Below the pieces are notes generated by a model. That model saw only the letters and a program-made list of their open reading frames with translations. It ran no database searches and had not been told where the DNA came from. This document shows positions 60,323 to 64,000 of a stretch of 64,000 nucleotides of DNA, one piece after another; within the stretch, counting starts at the first letter, position 1; each line of letters starts with the position of its first letter. Origin of the DNA: Rhodovastum sp963709085. Lineage in GTDB: Bacteria > Pseudomonadota > Alphaproteobacteria > Acetobacterales > Acetobacteraceae. Location: the NCBI GenBank assembly GCA_963709085.1, contig CAVPVB010000007.1, positions 248,001-312,000 on the forward strand, read 5' to 3'. The translations under genes were made by a program, and so were the position numbers.

Positions 60323-61327
60323 TCAGACCCGCAGGAAGCCGACCAGTTGCTCCGCCTGCCGCACGATCGGTTCGGCGATGGCCTCGGCGCGGGCGGCGCC
60401 GTCGCGCAGGATGGCGTCGATCGTCGCGGTGTCGTCCAGCAGGCGGCGCATTTCGCTGGCGATGGGGGTCAGTTTGTCCACCAGCAGGTCGGCCAGTGCC
60501 TTCTTGTAGTCGCCGAAGCCGCGCCCGCCATATTCGCGCAGCACGGCGGCGTGGTCGGTGTCGGTCAGGGCGGCGTAGATGCCCACCAGGTTGCGCGCTT
60601 CCGGCCGCCCTTCCAGCCCGGCGGGCTCGGAGGGCAGCGGCTCGGGGTCGGTTTTCGCCCGGCGGATTTTCTGCGCGATGGTGTCGGCATCGTCGGTGAG
60701 GTTGATGCGCGACTGGTCGGAGGGGTCGGATTTGGACATTTTTTTCGTGCCGTCGCGCAGGCTCATCACCCGCGCCGCCGGGCCGAGGATCAGCGGCTCG
60801 ATGACCGGGAAGAAGCTGTCGCCGCCGCAGAAATCGAAATTGAATTTTTGCGCCACGTCATTGGCCAGTTCCAGGTGCTGGCGCTGGTCGTCACCCACCG
60901 GCACGCGGGTGGCGTGGTAGGCCAGGATGTCGGCGGCCATCAGCGCCGGGTAGGTGTACAGGGCGGCGGAGACGTTCTCGCGATCCTTGCCGGCCTTGTC
61001 CTTGAACTGGGTCATGCGGTTCAGCCAGCCGATGCGCACCACGCACTCGAAAATCCAGGACAGCCGCAGATGCGCATGCACGGCGGATTGGTGGAACAGG
61101 ATGGAGCCGACCGGGTCGATGCCGGAGGCGATCAGGGCGGCGGCCATTTCGCGGGTGGCCTGGGCCAGGGTTTTCGGGTCGTGCGTCACGGTGATGGCGT
61201 GCAGGTCAACCACGCAATAGATGCAGTCGTGGTCGTCCTGCAGCTTCACCCAGTTGCGCACGGCGCCGAGGTAGTTGCCGAGCGTGGGGATGCCGGTGGG
61301 CTGGATGCCCGAGAAGATGCGCTGCAT
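60323..61327 (-). CDS. trpS: Tryptophanyl-tRNA synthetase
   Basis: A 334-residue class Ic synthetase that charges tRNA-Trp. RIFSGIQPTGIPTLGNYLGA contains the HIGH-type site (GNYLGA). DLHAITV and PVGDDQRQHLELANDVAQKF form the Trp/ATP pocket, and TKKMSKSDPSD is the KMSKS loop. Standard length and complete. It is first in a two-gene unit with the glycosyltransferase, preceded by a hairpin in its leader. Confidence 0.96.
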   Translation of the reverse strand: MQRIFSGIQPTGIPTLGNYLGAVRNWVKLQDDHDCIYCVVDLHAITVTHDPKTLAQATREMAAALIASGIDPVGSILFHQSAVHAHLRLSWIFECVVRIGWLNRMTQFKDKAGKDRENVSAALYTYPALMAADILAYHATRVPVGDDQRQHLELANDVAQKFNFDFCGGDSFFPVIEPLILGPAARVMSLRDGTKKMSKSDPSDQSRINLTDDADTIAQKIRRAKTDPEPLPSEPAGLEGRPEARNLVGIYAALTDTDHAAVLREYGGRGFGDYKKALADLLVDKLTPIASEMRRLLDDTATIDAILRDGAARAEAIAEPIVRQAEQLVGFLRV

Positions 61328-61387
61328 GGGGGTGGGCTCCTGGGGTGGGGCCGCTCCACGCTCGTCGGGTTTGGCCTGTACAGACGA

Positions 61388-61410
61388 AAGCCGCCTCGGT
61401 GGGGCGGCTT
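61388..61410 (-). terminator. Hairpin in the trpS leader
   Basis: AAGCCGCC and GGCGGCTT form a perfect 8-bp stem with a 7-nt loop. On the minus strand it is followed by TCGTCTGT, a poor T run. It lies about 60 bp upstream of the trpS ATG. It may be a weak terminator for minus-strand transcription entering from the right, or an attenuator; no leader peptide rich in Trp was seen. Confidence 0.4.
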
Positions 61411-61539
61411 GGGTGTCGTCGGAAGGCGAGAACCTAGGCCGCTGCGATGTGTCGCCAGCGACGCCAGAGACCGTCAGGTCGTTGAGAGGGGTGGACCATG
61501 CGGAACAGAGTAGCGGGGGCGGGGAGGGCGCGCAAGGTG

Positions 61540-61664
61540 AAGGAAGGCCAGGGCTCTGCCCTGGACCCGCTAAGGGCGGAGCCCTTAGAACCCATTCCTA
61601 AAGTGATGGGGTCCAGGGGCCTCTCGGCCCTTGGCGGGTCCAGGGCAGAGCCCTGGCCTTCCTT
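61540..61664. repeat. Palindromic intergenic repeat, copy 5
   Basis: Perfect 26-bp outer arms at 61540-61565 and 61639-61664 (starting AAGGAAGGCCAGGGCTCTGC). Inside lie the AAGGGCGGAGCCCTT hairpin and the GGGTCCAGGGGCCTCTCGGC block, as in copy 2. It lies between trpS and the cytochrome bd genes, transcribed divergently. Confidence 0.85.
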
Positions 61665-61754
61665 ACATCCGGCCAGATGCATATAATATCAAAAGACCAG
61701 CATCGAAGCGCAGACTGTCATTCTCCATGTTGGGTGGACGGAGAGGGAGCACCG

Positions 61755-61958
61755 ATGCCGCGCGCGTCTGACCCTGGCGGCCGCCTCGCGGGGAACGCCG
61801 GACTGGGCCGCGATATCACGCTGGCGTTGATCGCGAAGACCCTCGCCTTGGTCGCGCTCTATCTGCTGTTTTTCTCGCCCGCGCACCGCCATCCCGCCGA
61901 CCCCGCCGCGCGGATCGCCGGCGAGGCGCCTGCCCCCGCCCAATTTTTGTCACGGTGA
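61755..61958 (+). CDS. cydP: CydP-like small subunit of cytochrome bd oxidase
   Basis: A 67-residue protein with one membrane helix: LGRDITLALIAKTLALVALY, then LLFFSPAHR. The R-x-I-x-x-A-x-x-x-K-x-x-A-L entry into a single helix ending LFF is the CydP pattern, and the gene sits directly before cydA, where cydP is found. GGGAGC precedes the ATG at 61755. It overlaps cydA by 4 bp (GTGA). Confidence 0.75.
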   Translation: MPRASDPGGRLAGNAGLGRDITLALIAKTLALVALYLLFFSPAHRHPADPAARIAGEAPAPAQFLSR

Positions 61959-63523
61959 ACCGCATGGATGTCGTCGAACTCTCGCGGCTGCAGTTCGGCC
62001 TGACCGCGATGTACCATTTCCTGTTCGTGCCGCTCACGCTCGGACTTTCCGTGATCCTGGCGATCATGGAGAGCATCTACGTCACCACCGGGATTACCAT
62101 CTGGCGCGACATGACGAAATTCTGGGGCACCCTGTTCGGCATCAACTTCGCCATGGGGGTGGCCACCGGCATTACCATGGAATTCCAGTTCGGCACGAAC
62201 TGGGCCTATTACTCCCATTACGTGGGCGACGTGTTCGGGGCGCCGCTGGCCATCGAGGGCCTGATGGCGTTCTTTCTCGAGGCCACCTTTGTCGGGTTGT
62301 TTTTCTTCGGCTGGGACCGGTTGTCGCGGGTGCAGCATCTTGCCGTCACCTGCCTGGTCGCGCTGGGGGCGAACCTGTCGGCGCTGTGGATTCTGATCGC
62401 CAATGGCTGGATGCAGTTTCCCGTCGGCAGCGCCTTCAATGTCGAGACCATGCGCATGGAGGTGACCGACTTCACCGCCGTCCTGTTCAATCCGGTGGCA
62501 CAGGACAAATTCGTGCATACCGTCTCGGCCGGCTATGTCACCGGGGCGATGTTCGTGCTGTCGGTCAGCGCGTTCTATCTGCTCGCCGGCCGCCATCGGG
62601 GGTTTGCCGTCCGCTCGATGACGGTGGCCGCCAGCTTCGGGCTGGCTTCGGCGCTGTCGGTGGTCGTGCTCGGCGATGAGAGCGGTTACACGGCGGGGCA
62701 GAACCAGCGCATGAAGATCGCCGCCATCGAGGCGATGTGGGAAACCGAGCCGGCCCCCGCTGGCTTCACCCTGTTCGGCCTGCCTGATCAGGCGGAGCAA
62801 TTCACCCGCTACCGGGTGCGGATTCCCTACGTGCTCGGCCTGATCGCCACCCGTTCCCTTGATGGCAAGGTTGACGGCATCAAGGAACTGGTGGCGCAGA
62901 ACCGGGCCCGGATCGAAAACGGCATCCTCGCCTACAAGGCCATGCAGGTTTTACGTGCGGACCCTGGCATCGCCACCGCCCGCACCGCTTTCAATGACAG
63001 TGTCGGCGATCTCGGCTACGCGCTGCTGCTGAAGCGCTATACGCCCGACATCGCCGCGGCGACCTCCGAACAGATCAATTCGGCGGCGTGGGATACGGTG
63101 CCCGCCGTGGCGCCGCTGTTCTGGAGCTTCCGGGGCATGGTGGCGCTGGGCTTCTTCTTCATTGTCCTGTTCGGCGCCATGTTCGTGCTCGCCAGCCGGC
63201 GCGAGCTTGAGCGGTACCGATGGCTGCTGGGGCTGTGCGTGATCAGCCTGCCGCTGCCCTGGATTGCCGCCGAACTCGGCTGGTATGTGGCCGAGGGCGG
63301 ACGGCAGCCCTGGACGATCGACGGCGTGCTGCCGACCTTCCTGTCGGTTTCCGATATTGCGGTGACCGACGTGCAGGTTTCGCTGATCGGCTTCGTGATG
63401 TTCTACTCCGCGCTGCTGATCGTCGAGCTGTTCCTGATGCTGCGTGCCATCCGCCACGGTCCGGACGCCCCCGCGCCCGGGCCGGCAAAGACGGCCGCCG
63501 CCGCCCTGCGCGCGGCCGAATAG
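61955..63523 (+). CDS. cydA: Cytochrome bd ubiquinol oxidase subunit I
   Basis: A 522-residue inner-membrane subunit that carries hemes b558, b595 and d. ELSRLQFGLTAMYHFLFVPL contains the heme-ligand His in the first helix. WRDMTKFWGTLFGINFAMGV and PVGSAFNVETMRMEVTDF follow. GDESGYTAGQNQRMKIAAIE and WETEPAPAGFTLFGLP form the Q-loop. It may begin at GTG 61955 (overlapping cydP) or ATG 61964 (MDVVELSRLQ), the latter being closer to family starts. It oxidises quinol and reduces oxygen with high affinity. Confidence 0.95.
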   Translation: MNRMDVVELSRLQFGLTAMYHFLFVPLTLGLSVILAIMESIYVTTGITIWRDMTKFWGTLFGINFAMGVATGITMEFQFGTNWAYYSHYVGDVFGAPLAIEGLMAFFLEATFVGLFFFGWDRLSRVQHLAVTCLVALGANLSALWILIANGWMQFPVGSAFNVETMRMEVTDFTAVLFNPVAQDKFVHTVSAGYVTGAMFVLSVSAFYLLAGRHRGFAVRSMTVAASFGLASALSVVVLGDESGYTAGQNQRMKIAAIEAMWETEPAPAGFTLFGLPDQAEQFTRYRVRIPYVLGLIATRSLDGKVDGIKELVAQNRARIENGILAYKAMQVLRADPGIATARTAFNDSVGDLGYALLLKRYTPDIAAATSEQINSAAWDTVPAVAPLFWSFRGMVALGFFFIVLFGAMFVLASRRELERYRWLLGLCVISLPLPWIAAELGWYVAEGGRQPWTIDGVLPTFLSVSDIAVTDVQVSLIGFVMFYSALLIVELFLMLRAIRHGPDAPAPGPAKTAAAALRAAE

Positions 63524-63533
63524 GGAGAGGCCG

Positions 63534-64000
63534 ATGTTCGACTATGAAAACCTGCGGCTGCTGTGGTGGGCGGTGCTCGGCGTGCTGCTGATCGGCATCG
63601 GCGTGATGGATGGGTTCGATCTCGGCACCGCCATTCTGCTGCCCTTCGTCGGCCGCAGCGATGTCGAGCGGCGGGTGGCGATCAACACGATCGAGCCGGT
63701 GTGGGAAGGCAATCAGGTCTGGCTGATCCTGGGCGGCGGGGCGATTTTCGCCGCCTGGCCGCCGCTGTATGCGGCGGCGTTTTCCGGCTTTTACCTGGCG
63801 ATGCTGCTGCTGCTGTGCGCGCTGATCCTGCGGCCGGTGGGCTTCAAGTTCCGCGGCCTGCTGCAGTCGCGCAGCTGGCGGACGATCTGGGATGTGGCGC
63901 TGTTCCTGGGCGGGCTGGTGCCGGCGCTGGTGTTCGGCGTCGCCTTCGGCAATGTGCTGCAGGGCGTGCCGTTCCGCTTCGATGACACGCTGCGGCTGAG
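63534..64000 (+). CDS. cydB: Cytochrome bd ubiquinol oxidase subunit II (N-terminal part)
   Basis: The frame opens at ATG 63534 with GGGAGAGG just upstream and runs off the window after 155 codons. MFDYENLRLLWWAVLGVLLI, then GVMDGFDLGTAILLPFVG and NTIEPVWEGNQVWLILGGGA are the hallmark CydB segments (MDGFDLG and WEGNQVW). It lies 10 bp after cydA, in the order cydP-cydA-cydB. Confidence 0.95.
   Translation, partial: MFDYENLRLLWWAVLGVLLIGIGVMDGFDLGTAILLPFVGRSDVERRVAINTIEPVWEGNQVWLILGGGAIFAAWPPLYAAAFSGFYLAMLLLLCALILRPVGFKFRGLLQSRSWRTIWDVALFLGGLVPALVFGVAFGNVLQGVPFRFDDTLRL

Overview
The window is GC-rich double-stranded bacterial chromosome. Gene content (glnK-amtB-ftsK, plsC-miaB-phoH-ybeY-corC, tamA-tamB, cydP-cydA-cydB) and codon use fit an alphaproteobacterium, most likely of the Acetobacteraceae/Rhodospirillales. 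The lineage is inferred from gene order and family resemblance; no rRNA gene is present to prove it.

Region 1 (1-about 7100) is the integrase end of an integrated element. Small genes on the minus strand are chained by 4-bp stop/start overlaps: a Toprim primase-like protein, a possible SpoVG-like protein, an AlpA-like DNA-binding protein and several unknowns. A DUF4102-type tyrosine recombinase (5358-6635) faces outward. One cargo gene is split by a 222-bp MITE-like insertion with perfect 18-bp inverted ends and a 10-bp target duplication. Removing the insert restores a 274-residue reading frame.

Region 2 (7100-17300) is a loose set of single genes: a polysaccharide deacetylase, an FAD monooxygenase, a RocB-like peptidase, a methyltransferase, an MFS transporter and a PHB-depolymerase-like lipoprotein. 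Long palindromic intergenic repeats occur here and again at about 26.1, 49.7 and 61.6 kb. A degenerate tRNA-Ala(GGC) relic lies at 17448-17523.

Region 3 (17500-30100) holds two convergent operons. The plus-strand one encodes a HlyD-type drug exporter (adaptor, two ATPases, two permeases). The minus-strand one covers uptake and breakdown of 2-aminoethylphosphonate (binding protein, ATPase, two permeases, phnW, phnX and a pbfA-like ammonia-lyase). The ATPase and the first permease each carry a +1 frameshift as given.

Region 4 (30400-45600) has a beta-propeller secreted protein, a PCu(A)C copper chaperone, a frameshifted CocE/NonD hydrolase, a ClpP-like periplasmic protein paired with a glycine-zipper lipoprotein, a chemotaxis receptor, and tamA-tamB joined by a 15-codon mini-ORF. 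Region 5 (44600-54500) holds housekeeping genes: plsC (frameshifted), miaB, phoH, ybeY, corC-like, a YdjM-like protein, a BLUF photoreceptor, a UbiH-like hydroxylase, and glnK-amtB with a terminator. Region 6 (54600-64000) has ftsK (frameshifted), a patch of less GC-rich unknown genes behind a duplicated ftsK tail, a PIG-V-like glycosyltransferase, trpS and the start of the cytochrome bd operon.

Five otherwise well-preserved genes, including the normally essential ftsK, contain single-base frame breaks. This suggests that at least part of them are sequence errors rather than pseudogenes.
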